Assembly: GCF_036763085.1 (NCBI RefSeq)
Contig: NZ_JBAIYU010000009.1
Coordinates: 1 to 64,000, forward strand
Origin: JBAIYU01 sp036763085
GTDB taxonomy: Bacteria; Bacillota; Negativicutes; DSM-1736; Dendrosporobacteraceae
Reading direction: 5' to 3'
DNA length: 64,000 nucleotides
The notes under the pieces are model-generated. The model was not told the DNA's origin and did no database searches. It saw only the letters and a program-made list of their open reading frames with translations. This document shows, one piece after another, positions 24,579 to 33,104 of the stretch. Both the position numbers and the translations under genes were made by a program. Within the stretch, counting starts at the first letter, position 1. Each line of letters begins with the position of its first letter.

Positions 24579-25763
24579 AGACTTAGTATTTACTAGATGA
24601 TGTTCATTTACAGGTATACTAAATGCTATTGGGATTGAAATAATCAGCGGAACTAATGTTGCCAGCAGTGCCAGTTTAAGTCCGATGAGATCAGCAAGAA
24701 TTCCAGTAACAGCAGTTCCAACTCCTCCGAGTCCAAATGAAAGCCCCAGCATCATGCCAGAAGCCATTGCTGCATTTTTAGGCATAATATGCTGGGCCCA
24801 TATAATTGAAGAAGGCACCATGCTCTGCAAAGCAGCACCACATAATCCTAACGAAATCCATATAATCCAGTGTAGTCCTTCCGTTGATAAGAACATATAG
24901 GTTGGAATCAATCCAAATATTAAAGCGCCTATTATGCAATTTTTATAGCCGAATTTATCGCCACAATAACCACCGATAAGCCCGCCAATAGCTCCGCTTA
25001 GTAAAAAGATGGTTAGCATGTTTCCCGCAAGAGTTGGTTCATAACCTTGTAGCGAAAGCATCACAGGCAAGAATGTAGGAATAGCAACTTGGGGCCAGGA
25101 CCTAAGAGCCATTACAAGGTTAAGTTTTATTATGCTTTTTGACTTATACCACCGTTCGTCATTGGTAAAAGATTCGCGATTAATTGTTAAATTAACTTTG
25201 TGCAGACCAGTTATATAGTAGGCAGTGGTAATTACTATACTAGGCAAAACTAACCAAGGCAAATACTCTATTCCATAACTAGCTATTAGGTAAATAACTA
25301 TAACCGGAGCAAGTGCATATCCTAAATTGCCGCCACCGACAAAAATGGACATAGAAATGCTCTTATTGCTGTGGTTAGTAGTCCGGCCGATAAGGCTTGA
25401 ACCCAGCGGATGAAATAATGATGTTGCTAATCCCGCGAGGGCAACAGAACTAAACAGCATTACTGGGGTACTAGATAAGGCGCCAAAACAAATAAAAACT
25501 GCACTTATCGGCAATGTAGTTAATATAAGCCATGTATAGCCGCTCTTATCAACAAAATAGCCGAAAACTGGTTGAAGCATACTCGAAGTTATTGCAAACA
25601 CCATAACTAAAAGTCCGCTTACTGTTAATGATATACCTAGATTAGAAATTACTACAGGCAGCAGTGCAGGCAAGAAGTTCGCATAGAAATCACTGAGAAA
25701 ATGACCACCCGTTAATAACCACAAATAGGACAAGGTCTGACGATTATCACATTTAACTTCCAT
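24573..25763 (-). CDS. MFS transporter, fosmidomycin-resistance (Fsr) type
   Basis: A 396-residue inner-membrane efflux protein with 12 predicted membrane segments. The N-terminal GGHFLSDFYANFLPALLPV and the loop GYFVDKSGYTW are typical of the Fsr branch of the major facilitator superfamily. Substrate is uncertain. The stop codon lies inside the shared terminator. The small DUF896 gene is just upstream (12 bases) on the same strand, suggesting one transcript. Confidence 0.85.
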   Translation of the reverse strand: MEVKCDNRQTLSYLWLLTGGHFLSDFYANFLPALLPVVISNLGISLTVSGLLVMVFAITSSMLQPVFGYFVDKSGYTWLILTTLPISAVFICFGALSSTPVMLFSSVALAGLATSLFHPLGSSLIGRTTNHSNKSISMSIFVGGGNLGYALAPVIVIYLIASYGIEYLPWLVLPSIVITTAYYITGLHKVNLTINRESFTNDERWYKSKSIIKLNLVMALRSWPQVAIPTFLPVMLSLQGYEPTLAGNMLTIFLLSGAIGGLIGGYCGDKFGYKNCIIGALIFGLIPTYMFLSTEGLHWIIWISLGLCGAALQSMVPSSIIWAQHIMPKNAAMASGMMLGLSFGLGGVGTAVTGILADLIGLKLALLATLVPLIISIPIAFSIPVNEHHLVNTKSC

Positions 25764-25774
25764 ACAAAGCCTGC

Positions 25775-25957
25775 TTAATTAGGGCTTGACTCTGGAACTA
25801 TTTTTACACAATCCAAATTAATTCTGAGTTGATTTTTTATGTTGTCAATATATATACGGCGAAGTTTGGCTTGTTCAGCGCATTCTTGATGATTCAATCC
25901 ACACTCTCGCTGTTTTTTTGCAAGTTCATTTATCCGTGCAATAATTTCTGGAGTCAT
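25775..25957 (-). CDS. DUF896 (YnzC/UPF0291) family protein
   Basis: A 60-residue two-helix protein with the family core ARINELAKKQRECGLNHQE and AEQAKLRRIYIDNIKNQL. In Bacillus a relative is linked to the SOS response (YneB-YnzC operon), but molecular function is unknown. The ATG at 25957 begins MTPEIIARIN, as in relatives, and has AAGGATGG upstream; a longer frame adds 15 unlikely residues. Cotranscribed with the MFS gene. Confidence 0.85.
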   Translation of the reverse strand: MTPEIIARINELAKKQRECGLNHQECAEQAKLRRIYIDNIKNQLRINLDCVKIVPESSPN

Positions 25958-26034
25958 ATAGAACCATCCTTTCATGGTGAGTTTATTCAGAAATAGTACC
26001 ATAATCTATTGGCTCAGTCAACTGAATAAATATT

Positions 26035-26078
26035 AAAACCAGACTCGAGATTAGTTCTCTCCGAGTCTGGTTTTATAT
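26035..26078 (-). terminator. Terminator of class IV transaminase gene
   Basis: Stem AAAACCAGACTCG / CGAGTCTGGTTTT, symmetrical enough to work in both directions. Confidence 0.85.
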
Positions 26079-26100
26079 ACTGATTTAACAAAAAGCTGTA

Positions 26101-26961
26101 TTATTGTTTACGACCGCACTCTTTGTCAATAATTTCGTTATAAGCTTGCTGCAGTCGGCGTGTTATAGGACCTACATCCCCATTTCCGATTCTAATACCG
26201 TCAAGGCTTAGTATCGGCATTATTTCAGAAGTAGTGCCAGAGACAAAGGCCTCATCTGCTTTTTTGGCAAAGTCAGGTGTAAAAGTTTTTTCTAAAATTG
26301 TAAGATCTAAGGCCGGAGCAATCTCTTCAATAATTATCGAACGAGTAATTCCTTTAAGTATCAAATTGGAAACAGGATGTGTCCAGAGAATACCGTCTTT
26401 TATAATGAAGAAATTACTGCTGGTACCTTCTGTAATAACATCATTTCGTATTTGAATTGCTTCATAGCAACCTGCTTCTTGCGCACGCTGCTTGCCTAGA
26501 ATATTACCTAATAAGTTTAGTGATTTAATATCACAGCGCAGCCAGCGTTCATCTGCTATCAGCAGACCTTTAACTCCGTTTTCAAGCAAATTAGCGTTTG
26601 AAGAGGCTGGTCGAATTGACATTGTAAGGCGCGGCACTACATGTTCAGGGAATCCATGAGCTCTAGGTGCAACTCCGCGTGTAATCTGCAGGTATATTCC
26701 ACCTTCGGTGATTCCGCTTTCTTTTATCAATAAGTTGTGCATTTCTTCTAGTTCTTCGTAAGTATAAACGATTGGTATTCTAAGCTCGCGCAACGAACGA
26801 TAAGCTCTATCCATATGTCTTTTAAGTGCAAAGCATCTGCCATTATAAACTTTGGTGACTTCATATATACCATCACCAAATTGATGGCCGCGGTCTTCCA
26901 TAGGCACAACATTTTCACTAAGATCAATAATTTTACCGTCAACGAATCCAAGGGGACGCAT
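26101..26961 (-). CDS. dat: Class IV aminotransferase (probable D-amino-acid transaminase)
   Basis: A 286-residue fold-type IV PLP enzyme. It has the RGHQFGDGIYEVTKVY motif, the cofactor Lys in DIKSLNLLGNILGKQ, and TEGTSSNFFII. The segment RGVAPRAHGFP matches D-amino-acid transaminases more than branched-chain enzymes (BCAT), so D-Ala/D-Glu production for peptidoglycan is the favoured role; BCAT or aminodeoxychorismate lyase activity cannot be excluded. The start at 26961 follows AGGAGG and gives MRPLGFVDGK; the longer frame has no ribosome binding site. Confidence 0.82.
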   Translation of the reverse strand: MRPLGFVDGKIIDLSENVVPMEDRGHQFGDGIYEVTKVYNGRCFALKRHMDRAYRSLRELRIPIVYTYEELEEMHNLLIKESGITEGGIYLQITRGVAPRAHGFPEHVVPRLTMSIRPASSNANLLENGVKGLLIADERWLRCDIKSLNLLGNILGKQRAQEAGCYEAIQIRNDVITEGTSSNFFIIKDGILWTHPVSNLILKGITRSIIIEEIAPALDLTILEKTFTPDFAKKADEAFVSGTTSEIMPILSLDGIRIGNGDVGPITRRLQQAYNEIIDKECGRKQ

Positions 26962-27145
26962 AATGAAAACCTCCTGTTTTTGGCTTTGTAATTTTTGTAT
27001 TCCCCAATTTAACAAATTAATCCTGCTTAGTTTACAAAATCAAAGATATTTAAGTTAAAGGAATTTTTATCATAAGTAGATAAAAATATAGTTAATGGAT
27101 AATTTAACTTACATAATAAACATGCAGCAGAAAGGTGTATATTTT

Positions 27146-27910
27146 ATGAAAACATGGCGTTGTATGGTATGCGGTTATGAACATGTAGGAGAAGAGCCGC
27201 CAGATATTTGTCCGATTTGCGGAGTTGCCAAAGATGAATTCACTTTAAAAAAAGACAACGTAGCTAAAGAAGTAACTCCTATTAAACGTTGGAAATGTAC
27301 AGTATGTGACTATATTCATACTGGTGATCAGCCGCCTGATAGCTGCCCCTTATGCGGAGTGGGGAGGGAGTTATTTATATTACTAGAGGAGAAAAATTCG
27401 GTTTTATCTATTGAATCTATCTTAGAGACAGATTTAGCAACAATTAGAGCAGCCTTAACTAAAATAAGTTATGGATTGTATATTATAACCTCAGTGAAGG
27501 AAAATAACTTAAACGGCATGTGCGCAAATAGCGTTTTTCAGCTGACGGATACTCCCCCGCGCATTGCTGTTTGTATAAACAAGAACAATTTAACCCATGA
27601 ATACATAGAGTATAGTGGAACCTTTGTTGTATCGATTTTAGGCCGTGAGCATATTTCGGCTGTTAAGAATTTTGGTTATCAATCAGGGCGAAATGCAGAC
27701 AAATTTGCCAATACTGAGTATCTTGTTGCCCAAAACCGATGCCCAATATTAAAAGATTGTATAGCTTATCTTGAAGCAAGTGTAATACGAGAAAAAATAG
27801 TAGATGTAGGAACACATACTTTATTTGTAGCTGATATTACTTCTGGTCGCACAGTTATAACTGAAGAAGAGCTCACCTATTCCTATTATCGCCAAAATAA
27901 GAATAAATAA
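27146..27910 (+). CDS. Tandem rubredoxin--flavin reductase fusion protein
   Basis: A 254-residue redox protein. Two rubredoxin-like domains of the short rubrerythrin type lie in tandem: WRCMVCGYEH..CPICG (about 3-26) and WKCTVCDYIH..CPLCG (about 49-72), each with a Cys4 iron site. From about residue 95 an FMN-binding flavin-reductase split barrel begins (ISYGLYIITSVKENNLNGMCANS). The composition resembles clostridial high-molecular-weight rubredoxins that feed electrons to O2 or NO reductases, but here rubredoxins are N-terminal and doubled. ATG at 27146 after AAAGGTG. The TrxR-like gene starts 10 bases after the stop, so the pair is an operon. Confidence 0.85.
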   Translation: MKTWRCMVCGYEHVGEEPPDICPICGVAKDEFTLKKDNVAKEVTPIKRWKCTVCDYIHTGDQPPDSCPLCGVGRELFILLEEKNSVLSIESILETDLATIRAALTKISYGLYIITSVKENNLNGMCANSVFQLTDTPPRIAVCINKNNLTHEYIEYSGTFVVSILGREHISAVKNFGYQSGRNADKFANTEYLVAQNRCPILKDCIAYLEASVIREKIVDVGTHTLFVADITSGRTVITEEELTYSYYRQNKNK

Positions 27911-27920
27911 GGGTGATATA

Positions 27921-28829
27921 ATGCATGATGTTATAATAATTGGTGGTGGTCCCGCTGGGTTAACGGCGACTGTGTATGCCGCCAGAAAAAAGTTAGACAC
28001 TCTAGTGTTAACTAAAGAGTTTGGCGGACAGCCCATGTGGACAATGGAAATCGAAAATTATATGGGATATCAGTTTATAACAGGTCCGGAGTTAATGGAA
28101 AAGTTTGATGAACAAGCTAGAAGACATGCCGACAATATAAAGTATGAAGAAGTAAAGAAATTAATAATAAACGATGATGGCAGCTTTACGGTACAAAGCG
28201 ATCAAGGTGAGTATACAACTAAGACTGTAATTATTGCTTCAGGTAAACGACCTCGTCGACTGGAGGTACCAGGTGAAGTTGAATTTACCGGACGAGGCGT
28301 TAGCTATTGTGCCACTTGTGACGGTCCACTATATTCAAACAAAACGGTAGCTGTAGTTGGAGGCGGTAATTCGGCATTGCAGGCCGCGCTGGAATTGAGT
28401 GCAGTTGCCAATAAGGTGTACTTAGTAGTTCGCGGGGGCTATAGTGCTGATCCTATTATCATAGATAAGCTTCATCAAGCTAAAAATGTTATTGAGTTAA
28501 AAGGGTATATCTCTAAGGCTGTTCGCGGCGAAAAATATGTTGAAAAACTTACAGTTGCTCGTAAAGATAGAGGTGAAGAAACCGATCTTGATGTGCAAGG
28601 CGTTTTTGTCGAAATTGGACTTAAACCTAATTCGGAATTTGTTGAAGGTATTGTGGCACTAAATAATAGACGTGAAATTCTAGTAGATGGCCGGTGTCAG
28701 ACAAATATTCCGGGAATATTTGCAGCAGGAGATGTGACTGATGGCATTGACAAGCAAATTGTAATTGCAGCTGGTGACGGATCTAAAGCTGCACTGGCAG
28801 TATACGAATATTTGCTTCATAAAAAATAG
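27921..28829 (+). CDS. Thioredoxin reductase-like flavoprotein
   Basis: A 302-residue FAD-dependent disulphide oxidoreductase. It shows the FAD motif IIGGGPAGLTA, the redox-active CATC (Cys130, Cys133), and the FAD ending IFAAGDVTDG. In the NADPH-binding domain the canonical GGGDSA and HRRxxxRA motifs are replaced by GGGNSA and VVRGGYSAD, so the usual NADPH contacts are missing. It may therefore use NADH or ferredoxin, as in ferredoxin-dependent flavin thioredoxin reductases. It is cotranscribed with the rubredoxin-flavin reductase fusion. No thioredoxin gene is adjacent. Confidence 0.87.
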   Translation: MHDVIIIGGGPAGLTATVYAARKKLDTLVLTKEFGGQPMWTMEIENYMGYQFITGPELMEKFDEQARRHADNIKYEEVKKLIINDDGSFTVQSDQGEYTTKTVIIASGKRPRRLEVPGEVEFTGRGVSYCATCDGPLYSNKTVAVVGGGNSALQAALELSAVANKVYLVVRGGYSADPIIIDKLHQAKNVIELKGYISKAVRGEKYVEKLTVARKDRGEETDLDVQGVFVEIGLKPNSEFVEGIVALNNRREILVDGRCQTNIPGIFAAGDVTDGIDKQIVIAAGDGSKAALAVYEYLLHKK

Positions 28830-28836
28830 TTTATAC

Positions 28837-28886
28837 ATCAGACTAACTCAGCTCATTACCTCAGGTATGAGCTGAGTTAGTCTGAT
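28837..28886. repeat. Near-perfect 50-bp palindrome
   Basis: ATCAGACTAACTCAGCTCAT (28837-28856) is followed by its exact reverse complement at 28867-28886, and the ten bases between are also nearly palindromic (ACCT-C-AGGT). It sits seven bases after the TrxR-like stop codon. A 20-pair stem could terminate transcription, but no T-run follows on either strand. Confidence 0.8.
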
Positions 28887-29120
28887 ATGCGTATTCCGTG
28901 CACGTATATTTGTTTTATATTAGTGAATACTTGGCATAATCTGTAGCGATTAAGATATCTGAAAATAAAAACATTGCGGAAAAACCTTGTATTTTGTTAC
29001 AATTTACGTATAATAAAAATAAATTAGTAGTCTATTGTGAAATTGCAAATGTTTTCAATGGGAAAACAGAGCATTTATAGTATGATAATTAATAGACCGG
29101 ATTATTGAGGAGAGTGTATT

Positions 29121-29390
29121 ATGAAGATAGTAGTAACTATTGTTGGACAAGATCGTGTAGGTATTATTGCAATGGTCAGCAACATTTTAGCTGAAAAGAA
29201 TGTTAATATCCTAAATATAAATCAAAATATTCTTGATGGTTTCTTTAACATGGTCATGATTGCTGATATGACTGCTAGTAAAATAAACTTAAAAGATCTG
29301 CAGCAATTACTTAAGGGAAAGGGAGAAGAAATAGGTCTAGATATTAAAGTGCAGCATGAAGATATCTTCTCAATTATGCATCGTATTTAA
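29121..29390 (+). CDS. ACT domain protein (UPF0237)
   Basis: An 89-residue single ACT domain with the family start KIVVTIVGQDRVGIIAMVSNILAEKNVNILNINQ. ACT domains bind amino acids; proteins of this family are nearly always encoded before a DUF711 protein, as here (62 bases downstream), and the two presumably work together. The ligand is not known. GAGGAG precedes the ATG. Confidence 0.9.
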   Translation: MKIVVTIVGQDRVGIIAMVSNILAEKNVNILNINQNILDGFFNMVMIADMTASKINLKDLQQLLKGKGEEIGLDIKVQHEDIFSIMHRI

Positions 29391-29452
29391 TCAGTAAACA
29401 TAATTATAATGATTTTATTTATTCGAGAGTAATAGTTAACGGAGGAACAGTA

Positions 29453-30808
29453 ATGCTAATACAAGAGATATTAGAAACAAATCGGATGATTGAGGAAAAT
29501 AAACTTGACGTTCGAACAATCACTATGGGTATAAGCTTGAGAGACTGTGCCCATCCCAATATTAAGCAATTCTGTCAAAATATTTATGATAAAATTACTC
29601 GCTCGGCTGAATATCTTGTTCAAACAGGAGAAGACATCGAAGCAGAATATGGAATTCCAATTATAAATAAGCGAATTTCAGTCACACCGATCGCTATTGC
29701 GGCTGAAAGCTGTCGTACAGACAGTTATGTTCCTGTAGCCGAAGCTCTTGACGCTGCAGCTAAAGCTGTGGGAGTTAACTTTATCGGCGGGTTTTCTGCA
29801 TTAGTTGAAAAAGGCTATACAAACGGTGATAAAATACTTATAAATTCTATTCCTCAAGCTTTGGCGACTACGGAAAGAGTGTGCTCTTCAGTTAACCTTG
29901 GGTCGACTAAAGCAGGTATTAATATGGACTGTGTAAGGCAAATGGGCGAAATTATAAAGCGTACAGCTGAACTGACACGTGATCGCGATGCCTTAGGCTG
30001 TGCAAAATTGGTTGTATTTGCTAATGTACCTGAAGATAATCCGTTTATGGCTGGGGCCTTTCATGGAGTAGGTGAGCCAGAGAAAGTTATTAATGTCGGA
30101 GTTAGCGGCCCGGGAGTTGTAAAAAGGGCTCTTGAAGATGTAAAAGGATCAGACTTCGGGGTTGTAGCTGAAACGATAAAGAAAACAGCATTTAAGATCA
30201 CAAGAGTTGGACAACTTGTTGCCCAAGAGGCCTCGCGACGCCTTGGTGTACCGTTTGGCATTATTGACTTGTCTTTAGCTCCAACACCTGCTGTTGGGGA
30301 TAGTGTCGCCCATATATTAGAAGAGATGGGACTAGAAAGCTGTGGTGCTCCAGGTACTACTGCTGCTCTCGCACTTCTTAATGATGCCGTTAAAAAGGGC
30401 GGACTCATGGCCTCTTCACATGTTGGCGGTTTAAGCGGAGCTTTTATCCCTGTAAGTGAAGATGCGGGTATGATTGCCGCTGTAGAGTGCGGAAGTCTAA
30501 CTCTAGAGAAATTGGAAGCAATGACTTGTGTTTGTTCTGTTGGCTTAGATATGATTGCTGTGCCCGGTGATACTACCGCTTCAACCATCTCGGCTATAAT
30601 TGCAGATGAAGCTGCAATTGGTATGATTAATAATAAGACAACTGCTGTCAGAATTATTCCTGTACCAGGCAAAAAAGTTGGTGATAATGTGGAATTTGGC
30701 GGCTTACTAGGATACAGCCCGATATTAAAGGTTAATAAATTTAGTGCCGAGGCATTTATTGCTCGTGGCGGCAGAATCCCTGCACCTGTTCGCAGTCTAA
30801 CGAATTAA
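29453..30808 (+). CDS. DUF711 / PFL family protein (UPF0210)
   Basis: A 451-residue cytoplasmic protein of the UPF0210 family, related in fold to glycyl radical enzymes of the PFL type but without a demonstrated reaction. Landmarks are the start IQEILETNRMIEENKLDVRTITMGI, the Gly-rich NVGVSGPGVVKRAL, and the C-terminal FGGLLGYSPILKVN. It forms an operon with the upstream ACT protein. ATG with GGAGG upstream. Confidence 0.9.
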   Translation: MLIQEILETNRMIEENKLDVRTITMGISLRDCAHPNIKQFCQNIYDKITRSAEYLVQTGEDIEAEYGIPIINKRISVTPIAIAAESCRTDSYVPVAEALDAAAKAVGVNFIGGFSALVEKGYTNGDKILINSIPQALATTERVCSSVNLGSTKAGINMDCVRQMGEIIKRTAELTRDRDALGCAKLVVFANVPEDNPFMAGAFHGVGEPEKVINVGVSGPGVVKRALEDVKGSDFGVVAETIKKTAFKITRVGQLVAQEASRRLGVPFGIIDLSLAPTPAVGDSVAHILEEMGLESCGAPGTTAALALLNDAVKKGGLMASSHVGGLSGAFIPVSEDAGMIAAVECGSLTLEKLEAMTCVCSVGLDMIAVPGDTTASTISAIIADEAAIGMINNKTTAVRIIPVPGKKVGDNVEFGGLLGYSPILKVNKFSAEAFIARGGRIPAPVRSLTN

Positions 30809-30910
30809 TTGTAAATATTATTTTAAGAGCTAAGCAATATAGATGTAATGGGCTGGTATACTAATACTAGCCTATTCTTATTTTCATTAAATGAATGGTC
30901 GGTGGTTAAA

Positions 30911-31546
30911 ATGAGAATAACAAATGCAATCAAAAAGCAGATGCTCGATATATTGGAAAAATACTATGCTAACTCGACTACAGCTTTGAACTATTCATCG
31001 CCTTTTGAACTGTTAATCGCAGTAATACTATCTGCTCAATGTACTGACGTTCGAGTAAACATAATAACGGCAAGACTGTTTCCAGAATTTAATACACCCG
31101 AAAAAATTCTTGATTTAGGGCAAACAAAGCTCGAAGAGTATATAAGGGATTGCGGTTTATTTCGAAGTAAAGCCAAAAACATTATAGCGGCATGTCGAAT
31201 TTTACTAGATGATTATGGAAGTCAAGTTCCTTCGGATTACGACGAACTAATTAAGCTGCCAGGAGTTGGTCGAAAAACTGCAAATGTAGTATTGAGTGAA
31301 CTTTTTGATATTCCGGCTATCGCTGTAGACACTCATGTCTTTAGAGTTTCAAACCGCCTGAAACTAGCAGTCGGTGAGAATGTCCTTGATGTCGAACAAG
31401 GCTTGATGAAAACAATTCCACGAGATAAATGGGGACAAGCTCATCATTGGCTAATTTGGCATGGCAGACAGATCTGCAAAGCAAGAAATCCGTCCTGTGA
31501 TAGCTGTCCTGTTGTTGAATTATGTCCGTCTGGGAAAAAGAGTTAA
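30911..31546 (+). CDS. nth: Endonuclease III (DNA glycosylase/AP lyase)
   Basis: Removes oxidised pyrimidines from DNA and cleaves the abasic site. The 211-residue protein has the helix-hairpin-helix LPGVGRKTANVVL with the catalytic Lys, the catalytic Asp in IAVDTHVFRVSNRL, and the C-terminal [4Fe-4S] ligands C-X6-C-X2-C-X5-C (CKARNPSCDSCPVVELC). The start at 30911 gives MRITNAIKKQ, in line with relatives; the frame extends upstream without a suitable ribosome binding site. Confidence 0.95.
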   Translation: MRITNAIKKQMLDILEKYYANSTTALNYSSPFELLIAVILSAQCTDVRVNIITARLFPEFNTPEKILDLGQTKLEEYIRDCGLFRSKAKNIIAACRILLDDYGSQVPSDYDELIKLPGVGRKTANVVLSELFDIPAIAVDTHVFRVSNRLKLAVGENVLDVEQGLMKTIPRDKWGQAHHWLIWHGRQICKARNPSCDSCPVVELCPSGKKS

Positions 31547-31621
31547 TGTAAAGAGTATTGCATAAATATATTGATTTAGTTATAATTATACAGCAAGGTG
31601 TACCGTGGAGGAGGGGATTAG

Positions 31622-32074
31622 ATGATTTATCGCAAGCCAACCTTTAAAGATGTAGAGGCTATTCATAAATTAATAAATAATTATGCAGACCAAGGGCTAA
31701 TGCTAGCTCGCTCACGAAATGTACTTTATGAAACGCTTCGAGATATGATAATAGCGGAAAAAGACAATGTCGTAGTTGGTGTTGGTGCATTGCATTTAGT
31801 TTGGGAGGAATTAGCAGAGATAAGAGCAATGGCTATTTCGCCTGAAGTTACTAAGCAAGGAGTCGGCAGTAAGATTGTCGAAGATTTAGTAGTGGAAGCT
31901 AAAGGGCTTGGTGTTAAAACACTGTTCACTCTGACATATCAGCCAGGATTTTTCTCAAAGCTAGGCTTTAGTGAAGTTGCTAAAGAAGAACTTCCTCATA
32001 AAGTATGGAAAGAATGTATTAACTGTCCGAAATTTCCAAATTGTGATGAGACAGCTATGATTAGAAAAATTTAA
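31622..32074 (+). CDS. GNAT-family N-acetyltransferase (ArgA-like)
   Basis: A 150-residue acetyl-CoA-dependent N-acetyltransferase. The N-terminus MIYRKPTFKDVEAIHKLIN, acetyl-CoA loop ISPEVTKQGVGSKIVEDL, and GFFSKLGFSEVAKEELPHKVW resemble the short ArgA-like proteins found in Firmicutes that can acetylate glutamate. A Cys-rich tail CINCPKFPNCDE is also seen in that group. GAGGAGG precedes the ATG. Substrate is inferred from similarity only. Confidence 0.8.
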   Translation: MIYRKPTFKDVEAIHKLINNYADQGLMLARSRNVLYETLRDMIIAEKDNVVVGVGALHLVWEELAEIRAMAISPEVTKQGVGSKIVEDLVVEAKGLGVKTLFTLTYQPGFFSKLGFSEVAKEELPHKVWKECINCPKFPNCDETAMIRKI

Positions 32075-32079
32075 AATTT

Positions 32080-32111
32080 AATCCCGCACTTTTTTGTGCG
32101 GGATTTTTTGT
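32080..32111 (+). terminator. Terminator after GNAT gene
   Basis: Stem AATCCCGCAC / GTGCGGGATT followed by a T-run. Confidence 0.9.
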
Positions 32112-32211
32112 ACTATATAAAAGTATAAAAATTTCTTACATGCAGAAGGAGGGAGTATCGACTTAAGCTGTCGTTAAGGCTCGGCATATAGCCGTGTTTT
32201 CTGTATATAAA

Positions 32212-32889
32212 TTAAATATTTATAAGCTCTCCAGGATTGATGATTTGCACTGGGATATTGAACTGCTTTTCTACGGACTGCTTATATTGTTCTGGGTTTT
32301 GGGCTATTAAAGGCCATGTATTGTAATGCATAGGAATAACAGTGTTAGCCTTTAGCATATTGGCTGCAATCGCAGCATCATCTGGACCCATTGTAAAGTT
32401 ATCACCAATTGGAAGTAGGGCAAAATCAATTTTCTCTAAACGACCAAGCAGTTCCATATCGCCAAATAGCGAAGTATCACCAGCAAAATATATAGTTGTA
32501 CCGAAAAAATTAACAATGAAACCGCAGGCGTGGCCTCCTTCTACTCCGGCTCCATGGAATGCTGGGGTAACTCTCACATAGCCAAAGTCAAAAGTATGCT
32601 TTCCTCCTATATGCATTGCATGGGTCTGACATCCCTGGCGGCCGCATAACCCGGCAATTTCAGCTGTAGAGATTACTGTTGAATTAGTCCTTTTAGCGAT
32701 AGCAATTGTGTCTCCTAGATGATCAAAATGACCGTGCGAAACTAGAATATAGTTGCAGTTAATATCATCCGGCTGGGCAATTTTAAAGGGATTATCAGTA
32801 AGAAATGGATCAAATATTATTGAAGTATCACCGTGGGCTAATTGAAAGCAAGCGTGTCCGAAAAATTTTAAATTTTTGATAAGAAGCAA
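32212..32889 (-). CDS. UPF0173 metal-dependent hydrolase (metallo-beta-lactamase fold)
   Basis: A metallo-beta-lactamase superfamily hydrolase of about 225 residues, substrate unknown. It has FFGHACFQLAHG at the N-terminus, the metal motif SHGHFDHLGD, the FHGAGVEGG His, the AGDTS Asp and the PMHYNTWP His. The start is uncertain: the TTG at 32889 directly abuts the AAAAGGAG ribosome binding site with no spacer, and no ATG or GTG exists in frame nearby; an ATC nine bases after the site would be non-standard. The gene stands alone. Confidence 0.85.
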   Translation of the reverse strand: MLLIKNLKFFGHACFQLAHGDTSIIFDPFLTDNPFKIAQPDDINCNYILVSHGHFDHLGDTIAIAKRTNSTVISTAEIAGLCGRQGCQTHAMHIGGKHTFDFGYVRVTPAFHGAGVEGGHACGFIVNFFGTTIYFAGDTSLFGDMELLGRLEKIDFALLPIGDNFTMGPDDAAIAANMLKANTVIPMHYNTWPLIAQNPEQYKQSVEKQFNIPVQIINPGELINI

Positions 32890-33104
32890 CTCCTTTTCGA
32901 TAATACTATAATAGCAATAATGCCAAATTTTGCTTGAATATATTCTTTATTTATATAAATTTTCCTCTTATTTTATTTCAGATAAAACAACTGCCTAAGT
33001 TCCTTGAGAACACGAAGAGATGTACTAACCACATAAACATATGTATTTTTACTAAAAATACTATTGACATAGATGGCGTATGTTTGATATATTAACGTCA
33101 ATAA
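32890..33104. other. Intergenic region with promoter of the aroF T-box transcript
   Basis: About 215 bases between divergent transcription units. Apart from the promoter at 33064-33093, I see only AT-rich sequence with no repeat or small open frame. Confidence 0.6.
33064..33093 (+). promoter_or_regulatory. Sigma-A-type promoter of aroF-tyrA
   Basis: TTGACA at 33064-33069 and TATATT at 33088-33093 with an 18-base spacer, just upstream of the T-box leader. Confidence 0.7.

Noticed and set aside
30061..30672. 203-codon minus-strand open frame opposite the DUF711 gene
   Set aside because: Antisense shadow of a well-supported conserved gene.
32110..32211. AGAAGGAGGGAGTATCG resembling a ribosome binding site after the GNAT terminator
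   Set aside because: The following codons reach a stop almost at once and no start codon is properly placed; treated as chance.
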